DNA of 49,120 nt from an uncultured Crocinitomix sp. (lineage in GTDB: Bacteria > Bacteroidota > Bacteroidia > Flavobacteriales_D > Crocinitomicaceae). The number at the start of each line of letters is the position of its first letter. Position 1 is the first letter of the stretch. Below the pieces are notes generated by a model. That model was given only the letters and a program-made list of their open reading frames with translations. It made no database searches and was not told where the DNA came from. The position numbers and the translations under genes are program-made. The stretch lies in contig CAJQHR010000015.1 in the NCBI GenBank assembly GCA_905478225.1, positions 1-49,120 of the forward strand, written 5' to 3'. Positions 17,052 to 25,496 of the stretch are shown in pieces.

Positions 17052-19193
17052 ATGAAATATCTACTGTTCATTGCGTTATTTTCAATCTCATTTTTTGGAA
17101 AAGCAGATGAAGGAATGTACTTACCATTCCAATTAAAAAACAACAAAAAAGACATGAAAGCAGCCGGCTTAGAATTGTCTATCAAAGAAATTTACAATCC
17201 TAAAAAACCGAGTGTTAAAGACGCGATAGTTTCATTAGGAGGGTTTTGTACAGGAGAGATTATCTCTTCAAAAGGTTTAGTGCTTACTAACCATCATTGT
17301 GGTTATGATGCCATTCGTGAAAACGCAACCCCAGACAATGATATTTTAACTGATGGATTTTGGGCTCAGAATTATGGAGAAGAAAAACCAATTCCGGGTT
17401 TAACAATTTCAATTGTTATGCGAATTGATGATGTTTCTAAAACCATCAACAAAGCCTTGAACGACGATATAACGCCAGCTCAAAGGCAAGCTACGATCAG
17501 AGAACTTTCTGATAAACTGACTGAAGAAGAAGTTGACGGCACTCATTATTCTGCAGAAGTAAAATCATTTTATGGCGGAAGCGAATTTTACCTTTTCGTT
17601 TATGAGATTTTTAAAGACATTAGATTAGTTGGCGCTCCGCCATCTGCAATTGGAAAATACGGAGGAAATACAGACAACTGGATGTGGGAAAGACACACGG
17701 GAGATTTTTCAATGTTCAGAATCTATGCAAATGCAAACAATCAACCTGCAGAATTTGCAATGGACAACAAGCCATATTTGCCTAAGCATCACTTACCGAT
17801 TTCTTTAAACGGAGTTGAAAAAGATGATTTCTCTATGACCATGGGGTTTCCTGGGTCTACAGACCGCTTTTTAACTTCTTACGGTACTGAATTAGCAACG
17901 GAAAAGGAACAACCCGCACGTGTTAAAATTAGAGGAGAAAAATTACGCATCATGAAAGAAGATATGGATGCAAGTGACGCCGTTCGTCTCCAATACGCTT
18001 CAACCTACGCCCAAGTGAGTAATTACTGGAAATATTTTATTGGTCAAACAGAGCAATTGAATAAAAACAAAGTTGGTGATAGAAAAAAGGGAATTGAAAA
18101 AGCCTTTACTGATTGGGTAAATGCAAAAAGCAGACGCCAACAACGCTACGGTAACGTATTGAAAGATATAGAAGACGCTTATATTGAATTAGAAAAAATT
18201 AATGCCATCCAGGTTTATTTTTACGAGGCTATTTATAGTGTTGCCATCAACAAGTTTATGATTTCACACATGAGTTTATTCGGTATGCTAAAAACAGCTG
18301 ATGCGGATGATCCAGCTGTTCAAAAAGAAATTGAAAAACTAAAAGCTTCGAAAGATGAATTTTACGAATCAATTAATAGAGATACGGAAGTAAAACTTTT
18401 GGCGAGCCTTTTAGATATGTACATGGACAATGTGCCAAGAGACCAACGTTCAATAAAGGTCAATCAAATTTACGCCACATACGACAATGCAATGGGCATG
18501 CTAGTTGCAGAAATTAATGGTGGAATGTTTTCTCGAAAAGAGAGTTACGAAAATTTTTTAGAAAACCCTACATATGACGCATTGGCAAATGATGATCTTT
18601 TTATTGTCACTACCTCTTTAATGACAGATTACATGGACAATGTGAGAGGACCAATAGCAAATGATGCTAAAGTAAAATTGAATAAGGCAAACCGTTTATT
18701 CATGGAAGCTTTGCGAAAAATGAATCCTAAACATAAATATTACCCAGATGCTAACTTCAGTTTGAGATTGTCATACGGTAATGTTCTGCCTTACACATCA
18801 AACGACGGTAAAAACTTTAAGTATTACACCACTATGACTGGTTTAATGTCGAAAGAAGATCCGAACAACGAAGACTTTATTGTTCCTAAACAATTGAAAA
18901 CATTGTATGAGAAAAAGGATTATGGCAGATATGCTAAAGATGGCGAATTATGGGTGAACTTTATTACTAATAATGATATAACTGGCGGTAACTCTGGAAG
19001 TCCTGTAATGAACTCAAAAGGTGAGTTGATTGGTTGCGCATTTGATGGGAATTGGGAAGCAATGAGTGGCGATATTTCTTTTGAGAAAGATTTCCAACGT
19101 ACAATATGCGTGGATATTCGTTATATATTATTTGTTATTGACAAGTATGCAGGTGCTTCGCACTTGATTGATGAAATGACGATTGCTGATTAG
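17052..19193 (+). CDS. S46 family dipeptidyl-peptidase, DPP7-like
   Basis: A 713-residue periplasmic serine peptidase that removes dipeptides from peptide N-termini, feeding amino-acid catabolism. The start at 17052 gives a signal peptide (MKYLLFIALFSISFFGKA); an ATG 18 codons earlier precedes the promoter box and is rejected. The chymotrypsin-like triad is visible: His81/82 in LTNHHCGY, Asp218 in RHTGDFSMF, Ser648 in GGNSGSPV. The residue 18 after the catalytic Ser, which is Arg in Asp/Glu-specific DPP11 and Gly in DPP7, is Gly666 (FDGNW), so preference for hydrophobic P1 residues is inferred. Length matches DPP7 (about 712). A strong terminator follows. Confidence 0.9.
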   Translation: MKYLLFIALFSISFFGKADEGMYLPFQLKNNKKDMKAAGLELSIKEIYNPKKPSVKDAIVSLGGFCTGEIISSKGLVLTNHHCGYDAIRENATPDNDILTDGFWAQNYGEEKPIPGLTISIVMRIDDVSKTINKALNDDITPAQRQATIRELSDKLTEEEVDGTHYSAEVKSFYGGSEFYLFVYEIFKDIRLVGAPPSAIGKYGGNTDNWMWERHTGDFSMFRIYANANNQPAEFAMDNKPYLPKHHLPISLNGVEKDDFSMTMGFPGSTDRFLTSYGTELATEKEQPARVKIRGEKLRIMKEDMDASDAVRLQYASTYAQVSNYWKYFIGQTEQLNKNKVGDRKKGIEKAFTDWVNAKSRRQQRYGNVLKDIEDAYIELEKINAIQVYFYEAIYSVAINKFMISHMSLFGMLKTADADDPAVQKEIEKLKASKDEFYESINRDTEVKLLASLLDMYMDNVPRDQRSIKVNQIYATYDNAMGMLVAEINGGMFSRKESYENFLENPTYDALANDDLFIVTTSLMTDYMDNVRGPIANDAKVKLNKANRLFMEALRKMNPKHKYYPDANFSLRLSYGNVLPYTSNDGKNFKYYTTMTGLMSKEDPNNEDFIVPKQLKTLYEKKDYGRYAKDGELWVNFITNNDITGGNSGSPVMNSKGELIGCAFDGNWEAMSGDISFEKDFQRTICVDIRYILFVIDKYAGASHLIDEMTIAD

Positions 19194-19218
19194 TTGGCAA
19201 TTACCACTAGAAAAATTT

Positions 19219-19255
19219 AAAGTCACCACCTGTTTTTGGGTGGTGACTTTTTTTT
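19219..19255 (+). terminator. strong intrinsic terminator after the S46 peptidase
   Basis: A perfect 12-base stem, AAAGTCACCACC (19219-19230) with GGTGGTGACTTT (19239-19250), an 8-base loop, and a run of eight T to 19255. Placed 26 bases after the stop. Confidence 0.9.
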
Positions 19256-19329
19256 ATATTCAAATGGTGTTTGAAATTTTATTCGAGTTTGGCTTGCTAT
19301 CCAATCACTAGCCTACTGGGATTGGCTCA

Positions 19330-19539
19330 CTAATGACAGGTGGTTGTTTTGGTGTCAGTCGTCCCTCTTGCTTCATGAGCCAACATTTGTTCGTAGGTGC
19401 CTCTATAAGTATGCTCAGTGGTAATTAGAACTCCTGCTCCAAGCCCTGTATTCGTAACTACAACGCAATTGTATTTTGTTTTTTTCGTGCAAGAAAAGAG
19501 TAATAAATGAATAAAGACAATCATCACAATCTTTTTCAT
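19330..19539 (-). CDS. small lipoprotein, unknown
   Basis: A 69-residue protein from the ATG at 19539: MKKIVMIVFIHLLLFSC is a compact lipoprotein signal with Cys at residue 17. The mature 50 residues (CTKKTKYNCVVVTNTGLGAG...) are Thr-rich with two further Cys. An ATG three codons upstream is also possible. Short lipoproteins of this sort are frequent in Bacteroidota and have no known function. It lies 24 bases downstream of the DUF6155 gene on the same strand, so probably in one transcript. Confidence 0.65.
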   Translation of the reverse strand: MKKIVMIVFIHLLLFSCTKKTKYNCVVVTNTGLGAGVLITTEHTYRGTYEQMLAHEARGTTDTKTTTCH

Positions 19540-19563
19540 AGGTAACATTTTAACCAGTTATTA

Positions 19564-20076
19564 TCAGAATCGCTTATCTAAAACCATTTCAAAGGCATAT
19601 TTATTCAACCAATCCTGCTTAACCACTTCATCCGTAATTTTTTCAATGCGCTCGTTCATAAGCACTTCTAAACCACTTTGATCAATATACACAACCGCAT
19701 CCTTAAACGATCTTAGCATACTTTTATAAAATGCCTCTGCGTTAATGGTGTGACTTGCGCTATAAGTTTGAGCAATTTCAATATTGTAAAGCATCAAATC
19801 AGCTATTTTTAAGGGCTCTACCCCTAACTTTATGAAATTCTTAATAAAATTTTGAGCTACCGAACGTCTTTTCTTTGCACGGCGCTTACCTGGAGGGAAA
19901 TATTCTTTTGACACTTTGAACTTGGCCTCATCTAACATTTTGTCTTCTTTTGGGTTGAAAACAAAATTGTAAAACTCTTTCACTTCTTTTAGGCGATCAT
20001 AGAGTTCAGTAATTTGCTCTTCAAGCTCATCCTTACTTAAATCAGTTAAATATTTTTTTAAGGCGCGTTTACTCAT
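19564..20076 (-). CDS. DUF6155 family protein
   Basis: A 170-residue cytoplasmic protein that matches the pattern I know as DUF6155: MSKRALKKYLTDLSKDELEE at the start, VKEFYNFVFNPKEDKMLDEA, a highly basic KEYFPPGKRRAKKRRSVAQ block, and GVEPLKIADLMLYNIEIAQT. It is all-helical with a basic middle that could bind nucleic acid, but no function is established. Found widely in Bacteroidota. Followed on the same strand by a small lipoprotein gene. Confidence 0.75.
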   Translation of the reverse strand: MSKRALKKYLTDLSKDELEEQITELYDRLKEVKEFYNFVFNPKEDKMLDEAKFKVSKEYFPPGKRRAKKRRSVAQNFIKNFIKLGVEPLKIADLMLYNIEIAQTYSASHTINAEAFYKSMLRSFKDAVVYIDQSGLEVLMNERIEKITDEVVKQDWLNKYAFEMVLDKRF

Positions 20077-20144
20077 GCTGTAAATATAATTTTTAGTTTT
20101 TAAATTGCAGGGAACGAATATGAATTTGCTTCAGTTTATTGCAT

Positions 20145-20181
20145 AAAAAAAGGGTTCTTCCACATAAGTATAAGAACCCTT
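20145..20181 (-). terminator. intrinsic terminator, minus strand
   Basis: AAGGGTTCTT (20150-20159) and AAGAACCCTT (20172-20181) form a perfect 10-base stem with a 12-base loop. On the minus strand a run of seven T (20151-20145) follows, so it ends minus-strand transcripts, probably those of the TPR lipoprotein gene that stops at 20434. Confidence 0.75.
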
Positions 20182-20209
20182 CTAAAAACCGTATAAATAA
20201 ATGCAATCC

Positions 20210-20275
20210 AAAAGCATAGGATATACACTCTTTTTGTTAGTTAACGCAGAAGTGACCAAAAAGTTATGCTTTTTT
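20210..20275 (+). ncRNA. possible small structured RNA or 3' element
   Basis: AAAAGCATA (20210-20218) pairs perfectly with TATGCTTTT (20265-20273). Inside it TTTTTG pairs with CAAAAA. The outer stem is followed by T to 20275. This looks like a folded transcript ending in a terminator, but no promoter was identified, and AT-rich pairing can arise by chance. Confidence 0.25.
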
Positions 20276-20433
20276 AAGAGGGAATTTTTATTTTTAACTT
20301 AAATTAAGATTAGATTTTTTTTGTAAAATTCAGAATATCAACTAATTAACGCCTCCAATTATTTTCTTAATTGAAAATTTAATCCAGGCATCTGTTTCTA
20401 AAATCAGTAGTTTTTGTTGAAATAATCATTTTT

Positions 20434-21348
20434 TTATTTTCTAACCACCTCAATTTCACACCAATTAGAGTAATACGTTTGCTTTAACTCATCAAGCCTT
20501 CCAGAATGACGAAGTCCTAGTCGGATGCGGTAATTTCCAGGATACGCAAAATGATGGTGAGCAAGGACATTTAATTCCTTAACATATACAAATGTTGTTT
20601 TTAGGGTATCATTGGGATTATTGCTGCTTGCAGAATAATGCCCCTCCTGTAAAAAGTGAAATTTATTACCATTACTATCAGCAGCTTCAAGAAAGAGGCT
20701 ATTCGAACTTCCAACCTCATGTCCCAAATCTAATAGCCCTTCTCTTATGACGATATCTGGATGAGAATTATTGACAATTGCCAAATTGCCCTGACAACGA
20801 GATAATGCCGCGGACTTTTGGGGAGATTTTATGTAAACAATTGAATCAATTATGGTTAAATTCAATTCAAGTTGATCATCAGGATTAGAATTCAAGGAAT
20901 TATCAAAATCGCGCTTACAGTATTTATCCAAATAATTTTCTGCATCCCCCGCTCTTTTCCAATCTTCGCAGGCAGTGCAGACATCACCAATGCCAATAAA
21001 ATCCAATGCTCGATTGTAATACCTGCTCTTTAAATTGAACGAATCGACTGAATATTTTATCGCATCAGCATGATCTTGAAAGCCCCCTTCAATATCAAAC
21101 TCAGACAAAATTTTAAATTGACCACGGGCATGCAGGATTATCGGGTTTTCGGGCTCCAATTCATTCGCTCGATTATATAAATCCAAAACTTTATCCCAGC
21201 TACCTGTGCCTCCTTTTTTATATTCTTTTTGCGCTTGAGAATATAAATCACTGGCCTCAGGATTTAAAATTGCCTCACTATTCCCAACTTGGACTTGACT
21301 GCAGGCAAGCATACAACAAGTAATAAAAAGCGCGTACAACCCCCTCAT
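20434..21348 (-). CDS. lipoprotein with TPR-like repeats
   Basis: A 304-residue lipoprotein (signal MRGLYALFITCCMLACS, lipobox LAC). Residues 35-135 contain helical TPR-like repeats (LYSQAQKEYKKGGTGSWDKV, LDLYNRANELEPENPIILHA, YYNRALDFIGIGDVCTACED with W and paired Cys). The C-terminal half is beta-rich (TLKTTFVYVKELNVLAHHHF, GNYRIRLGLRHSG, NWCEIEVVRK), resembling an immunoglobulin-like fold. Probable role: envelope protein binding; no enzyme motif seen. The thioesterase gene lies 44 bases upstream on the same strand, so they may share a transcript that ends at the 20145-20181 terminator. Confidence 0.7.
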   Translation of the reverse strand: MRGLYALFITCCMLACSQVQVGNSEAILNPEASDLYSQAQKEYKKGGTGSWDKVLDLYNRANELEPENPIILHARGQFKILSEFDIEGGFQDHADAIKYSVDSFNLKSRYYNRALDFIGIGDVCTACEDWKRAGDAENYLDKYCKRDFDNSLNSNPDDQLELNLTIIDSIVYIKSPQKSAALSRCQGNLAIVNNSHPDIVIREGLLDLGHEVGSSNSLFLEAADSNGNKFHFLQEGHYSASSNNPNDTLKTTFVYVKELNVLAHHHFAYPGNYRIRLGLRHSGRLDELKQTYYSNWCEIEVVRK

Positions 21349-21392
21349 AAAACCTTATTAAATAACGTGTAAGTATTTTCTCAATTATTGTC

Positions 21393-21947
21393 CTAATCCT
21401 CAACAATCCGAATAACGCACCTGTTGTCAACCAAATCACCAGCAATCTGATCATCCGTCATATCTTTAATTTCGCGGTGAAGCATATTCATGATCTCCCT
21501 TCGCTTTTCTTTCAATCGCTTTGCATCATGAAAACGCCGAACATCTACATGAGATTCTAGAATCAATTCAGGAACCGTCATTAATGTGCCATCCTCATTT
21601 TTAGCAACCATTGTGAAATAACAAGAGTTAGTATGTTTAGTTTCTCCTGTTTTTGGTTTTAAAGACTCTACTCGAATCCCAATTATCATTGAGGAATTAC
21701 CAACATAATTGATAGATGCGGAAAGTGAAACTAACTCCCCCACTTCAACCGGTTCGCGAAATTCAACCCCGTCAACAGAGACCGTAACACAATAAGCACC
21801 CGAATGCTTTGCAGCACAAACATATGCCACTTTATCCATTAAAGAAAGTAACGTTCCCCCATGTACTTTACCCGAGAAATTGGCGAAAGAAGGAATCATT
21901 AATTCGGTAATTACGGTTCTCGAATCATCAACAGTTTTTGCACTCAT
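21393..21947 (-). CDS. acyl-CoA thioesterase, hotdog fold
   Basis: A 184-residue cytoplasmic hydrolase of acyl-CoA esters. The hotdog signature is clear at residues 26-46: GKVHGGTLLSLMDKVAYVCA, where the Asp in LMDK is the usual catalytic acid, followed by VTVSVDGVEFREPVEVGELV and the third strand SMIIGIRVES. The resemblance is to the YciA/BACH-type thioesterases. Residues 135-184 are a charged helical extension not needed for the fold. It is 9 bases downstream of the WD40-caspase gene on the same strand, so likely in one operon, although no functional link is obvious. Confidence 0.85.
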   Translation of the reverse strand: MSAKTVDDSRTVITELMIPSFANFSGKVHGGTLLSLMDKVAYVCAAKHSGAYCVTVSVDGVEFREPVEVGELVSLSASINYVGNSSMIIGIRVESLKPKTGETKHTNSCYFTMVAKNEDGTLMTVPELILESHVDVRRFHDAKRLKEKRREIMNMLHREIKDMTDDQIAGDLVDNRCVIRIVED

Positions 21948-21956
21948 ATCAAATAA

Positions 21957-24269
21957 TTATTTTAAAATTACGATTGGGAAATCCCGACCAAAACTATAAC
22001 CTGTGGGGTATTGCGGACTGCCGTGATACTCTTCTGAAAGTTCAGGAACCCGTTCTTCAACATAGGCCTTCAATTCACTCACGGTAATTTTCGTATCTCC
22101 ATCAATTCTCACAGTGCCTTGCAAAACTTCTAGCAAAGCATAGGTAAAAAGACCATGATTCAATTCCCCAACTTCATTAGCGAATTCGGCGTCCTGTGCG
22201 GCAGTTAAAAAGAAGGTGCCGGTATTACGCGCTAGTTGCGCTAAAGCCTTCTCTCGTTCGCTACCGCGCACCGCAAAAGACTCAATGGCGCCAACAGAAT
22301 GACAAGCATCTAAAATGAATAATTGTTTTTCGGCGATTATATTCTTAGAAATTTGCATTAAATCGCTAGCGAAAATAGCCTTTTCGCGGATAACTTCTGG
22401 CGTATAATACAAATTTGTCACATCATGTGTCACAATAAAAAACTCAGGTTCCTTCGGCGCAACTTCATTGCTCATAACCCCGAGACCTGCATAGTAGAAC
22501 ATAAACACGTCCTCGCTTCCAATTTCTCCTTTGATTTCAGCAATAGTTTCTAGAATATTTGCTTTTGTAGCCTTCGAATTCAAAAGACTATAGGTTTTTA
22601 CGCTATTAAACAAAGAGTCTGCGCCATCCTCTAAGCTTTTCACAATAGCTTTAGAGTCGTTTACTGCGTAATCTAAATTATAAGCCGGGTTCTTATATGA
22701 ATTAATGCCTATAGAAAGAATGTACAAGTCAGTTTTAGCAAGCTCACCGTTATATTCAACTATAACTGTAGTTGGTTCAGATTCGGTGCGCTCACTATTG
22801 ACAACAATACTTGTTAGTTCGTTAAGGCCATTTGACAAGGGCACTTCGTACAAGCGTTTATTCTTGCTTCCGCCTCTGAAAGTGATATTTTCCTCTAAAC
22901 TTTCTTGAATGACTAATTTGCCATTGTTATAGATTCGAATTTCATCTAATGGTGTTTCGTGTTCGCCAATTGAAATTTCTAAAGGAATAGTTATAGTTGC
23001 GGATGTAAAAACGGAATCACGATCAACAACTACACTTCGTTTTCCGCCACCCCCAATTGCCACTACTAGTTCTGGCAAATCACTCATTTGAGACTCTAAT
23101 AAGCCACTTCTATCGTTCAATCCTTTATCTTCATTATGGATCCGACCAATGAGGCCAGGAGTATAATACTTCTCGAATAAATTACTTACGTTAACCACCT
23201 GATTACCTTTTACATAATTAACCCATTGTAAAGCATTATATGAGCCATGAAAATAACCAGATGGATTCGTAGCTAACCACTCATCCTTACTCATTTGAAT
23301 CCGAGAAAACACCTCTTTAAAAGTATTTAAATCCCACACCTTCATTAATCCATCTACGCTCATTGAAATTAAGAATTGACCGTTGGTAGTTATGTCAATA
23401 CTTGTGACCGAGGAGGAATGACCAATTAATTTTGACACTACCTTATTGGTCTCAGGATCCCATAAAACAATTTGATTATCGGCTCCACCTGAAGCTACAA
23501 ACCTACTTTTAGGATCATACTTAATCGCATAAACATCACCTTGATGCAAATCCATTTTACCAACAAGCATACCCGTTAACAAGTTCCAAACTTTAACATT
23601 ACCATCCCAAGAACAAGTGACCATATTCTCTCCATTGGGGCTAAATGACATAGAATGAACTTTATCAAAAGGAATGGAGAGCAACGTATCATCCGTCGCC
23701 ATTGAGAGCACAACCGCACCTTCATACCCATTAACCGAAAGCGCTTTATCCTCGTCAAGATGAATTAAAGCTGGCTCGTTATGTGCCGAATATTCAGATT
23801 TCAGGCTAGCAACCTCATTGCCTGTAGCTATTTCCCAAATGTAAACTTCATCCCGATTGTCAATGGCATAAAAATATCTTCCTGTTGCACTATAATACGC
23901 CTTATACAAATCATTATTCTGAACATCAACGGAGAGCAATTGCTGCCCCGTTTCTACTTCAAAAACCTTCACCTTATTGTCAGCACCTAATGTGAGAATG
24001 GACTTTTGGTCAAGGCTAAACTCAACCGTTCTAATTCTTTCTGTATGACCAGAATAGGTCCTTATTTGCTTGCCGGACTTCAAATCCCACAACAGAACCA
24101 CATTATCAAAACCACCCGTTGCTATAAATTGATTATCTGGACTAAAGTCATAAGCCCGCACATAATCAGTATGCCCCTTTTGGAGCACAGTATCCAATGG
24201 GAAGTCTGTTTGAGCGGACACTCCTAAATGCGTAAGGAGCAATATTAGGGCAAAAAAGGCTATTTTCAT
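21957..24269 (-). CDS. exported WD40-caspase protein with catalytic His replaced by Leu
   Basis: A 770-residue protein with a signal peptide (MKIAFFALILLLTHLGVSAQ). Residues 28-330 hold about seven WD40 repeats (SPDNQFIATGGFDNVVLLWD, PNGENMVTCSWDGNVKVW, KSRFVASGGADNQIVLWD) forming a propeller. A linker with a beta-sandwich follows, and residues 510-770 form a caspase/metacaspase-like (C14) domain: LYILSIGINSYKNPAYNLDY, then FMFYYAGLGVM, then LFILDACHSVG. The Cys (Cys656) is present, but the His of the normal AGHG motif is Leu596 (codon CTC; His would be CAC). The dyad is thus broken, so it may be a non-proteolytic scaffold. The thioesterase gene follows 9 bases later. Confidence 0.85.
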   Translation of the reverse strand: MKIAFFALILLLTHLGVSAQTDFPLDTVLQKGHTDYVRAYDFSPDNQFIATGGFDNVVLLWDLKSGKQIRTYSGHTERIRTVEFSLDQKSILTLGADNKVKVFEVETGQQLLSVDVQNNDLYKAYYSATGRYFYAIDNRDEVYIWEIATGNEVASLKSEYSAHNEPALIHLDEDKALSVNGYEGAVVLSMATDDTLLSIPFDKVHSMSFSPNGENMVTCSWDGNVKVWNLLTGMLVGKMDLHQGDVYAIKYDPKSRFVASGGADNQIVLWDPETNKVVSKLIGHSSSVTSIDITTNGQFLISMSVDGLMKVWDLNTFKEVFSRIQMSKDEWLATNPSGYFHGSYNALQWVNYVKGNQVVNVSNLFEKYYTPGLIGRIHNEDKGLNDRSGLLESQMSDLPELVVAIGGGGKRSVVVDRDSVFTSATITIPLEISIGEHETPLDEIRIYNNGKLVIQESLEENITFRGGSKNKRLYEVPLSNGLNELTSIVVNSERTESEPTTVIVEYNGELAKTDLYILSIGINSYKNPAYNLDYAVNDSKAIVKSLEDGADSLFNSVKTYSLLNSKATKANILETIAEIKGEIGSEDVFMFYYAGLGVMSNEVAPKEPEFFIVTHDVTNLYYTPEVIREKAIFASDLMQISKNIIAEKQLFILDACHSVGAIESFAVRGSEREKALAQLARNTGTFFLTAAQDAEFANEVGELNHGLFTYALLEVLQGTVRIDGDTKITVSELKAYVEERVPELSEEYHGSPQYPTGYSFGRDFPIVILK

Positions 24270-24325
24270 TGGATTTGCTATTGACTAACGAAGATAGCAA
24301 TTTTAGTCAATCCAGTTTCTACATA

Positions 24326-24357
24326 AAAAAGGGCGGAATTGTACTCCCGCCCTTTTT
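24326..24357 (-). terminator. bidirectional hairpin terminator
   Basis: AAAAAGGGCGG (24326-24336) and CCGCCCTTTTT (24347-24357) form a perfect 11-base, G+C-cored stem with a 10-base loop. It has T runs on both strands, and lies 22 bases after the stop of the FMN reductase, ending the MarR-reductase transcript before the WD40-caspase gene. Confidence 0.85.
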
Positions 24358-24379
24358 ATCATGATATTTGAATAAACCT

Positions 24380-24898
24380 TTACAAATTCGACAAGTGTCC
24401 CTTCAATTCATGAATCAAATCTGCATTCGTAATTTTACCTGTTTCTGCATTAAAATTCTCACCGTATCTAGGAACAATGATTCGTCCAACAACATTCGCC
24501 CCGGCATAACCAATGATTTTCTGCACATAATCACCCGCATTTTGGCCACCTCCGTTACCCGGCGCCACACTCATTACAAGCACATTCTTATCCTCCAAAT
24601 ACTTCACACCGGTGCGCGAAAGCCAATCGAGCACATTTTTAAAAAATGCGGGCATCAAACTGTTGTGTTCTGGGGTAGATACTATAACCGCGTCCGCAGA
24701 CATGATTTTATCTTGCAAGGATTTCACTCCATCAGGAATTCCTCCAGAGATTTCCATATCCACGTTATACATTGGGATATCATAATCCGTTAATTTTATC
24801 ATTTCAACCCCATCAGCCAATGTAGCAGCATAATTTAATACGTGTTGGTTTATGGATTGACTGCTATTACTTCCTGAAAATGCGATTATATTTTTCAT
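24380..24898 (-). CDS. NADPH-dependent FMN reductase family protein
   Basis: A 172-residue flavodoxin-like protein. The FMN-phosphate loop is SGSNSSQSINQHVL near the N-terminus (residues 8-21), and STPEHNSLMPAFFKNVLDWL (about 74-93) is the conserved flavin-contacting segment of the NADPH-dependent FMN reductase/azoreductase group; SVAPGNGGGQNAG is the next loop. It reduces free or bound FMN or quinone-like substrates in the cytoplasm. It follows the MarR-family gene by 45 bases on the same strand, suggesting that MarR controls it, as in many quinone or aromatic stress operons. The substrate is not predictable. Confidence 0.85.
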   Translation of the reverse strand: MKNIIAFSGSNSSQSINQHVLNYAATLADGVEMIKLTDYDIPMYNVDMEISGGIPDGVKSLQDKIMSADAVIVSTPEHNSLMPAFFKNVLDWLSRTGVKYLEDKNVLVMSVAPGNGGGQNAGDYVQKIIGYAGANVVGRIIVPRYGENFNAETGKITNADLIHELKGHLSNL

Positions 24899-24943
24899 AA
24901 TTTATTTTTTATTTGCCCTTTCAACTTTAAGGGAGAGTTAGTT

Positions 24944-25396
24944 TTACCCTCTTAGTTTGTCTAGGAGAATATTTAGTTGTTTTGCTTCTTGTTCTGTTAA
25001 TTGAAAATCATATACTTGGTTTGCATCAAAATCTTTCGCAATTACCGCGAGGATACCTGCACCTTGATTAGTTATAAGTAACTCTACACTCCTTCTATCA
25101 TGTGGGCTATGACCACGGCTTACAAATTCCATCTTAACTAGCTTATCCACTAGGCGGGTGAGGTCTCCACGTGAATTCAGCAGCACTTCTTTCACCTGTC
25201 CGGGTGTTGCGGGTTCTCCATTTCTCCCTTTTAGAATTCGTAAAATATTGTAATGTTGATCATTGATTTTATAGGGTTTAAGCAACTCTACCATCTGCTC
25301 CTGCTGCTTATTCGCGGTGTACACAACATTGAGCATAGCTTTAATTCGCTCATTGTTAAATGGTTTTGTTTGATTGATTTCTTTGCTAAATTCCAT
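24944..25396 (-). CDS. MarR family transcriptional regulator
   Basis: A 150-residue winged-helix repressor: the helix-turn-helix and wing run through YNILRILKGRNGEPATPGQV, LLNSRGDLTRLVDKLVKM and the wing RGHSPHDRRSVELLITNQG, with Asp-Arg-Arg in the usual DxRS/DRR wing motif. It binds DNA as a dimer. It is the first gene of a two-gene unit with the FMN reductase. A perfect inverted repeat at 25409-25426, 13 bases before its ATG and covering a -7 box, is the probable operator, which suggests autoregulation with ligand- or oxidation-dependent release. Only Met, no Cys, is near the usual redox site, so a small-molecule ligand is more likely than thiol sensing. Confidence 0.85.
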   Translation of the reverse strand: MEFSKEINQTKPFNNERIKAMLNVVYTANKQQEQMVELLKPYKINDQHYNILRILKGRNGEPATPGQVKEVLLNSRGDLTRLVDKLVKMEFVSRGHSPHDRRSVELLITNQGAGILAVIAKDFDANQVYDFQLTEQEAKQLNILLDKLRG

Positions 25397-25408
25397 TCGT
25401 AATTACTT

Positions 25409-25428
25409 TATTTGTATTTACAAATATA
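25409..25428 (-). promoter_or_regulatory. MarR operator over a -7 box
   Basis: TATTTGTATTTACAAATA (25409-25426) is an inverted repeat with perfect 8-base arms around TT. Its right arm and the next bases read TATATTTG on the minus strand (25428-25421), a TAnnTTTG promoter element for the MarR-FMN reductase unit. The size and symmetry fit a MarR dimer site. Confidence 0.6.
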
Positions 25429-25496
25429 TAAAACATTTTTTAATTCACATAATCCAAACTAGAATCCCTATTATTGTTCCGCTAATTAAAACAGAT

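Larger units (their letters stand above)
20077..20433. other. intergenic with terminator and possible small RNA structure
   Basis: A 357-base gap without a protein gene. It holds a minus-strand intrinsic terminator (20145-20181) and, at 20210-20275, a nested inverted repeat ending in a plus-strand T run. The rest is very AT-rich with no further structure I can support. Confidence 0.5.

Noticed and set aside
24368-24793. 141-codon plus-strand frame opposite the FMN reductase
   Set aside because: The reductase has complete flavin motifs, and this frame overlaps its whole length and starts just past the terminator.
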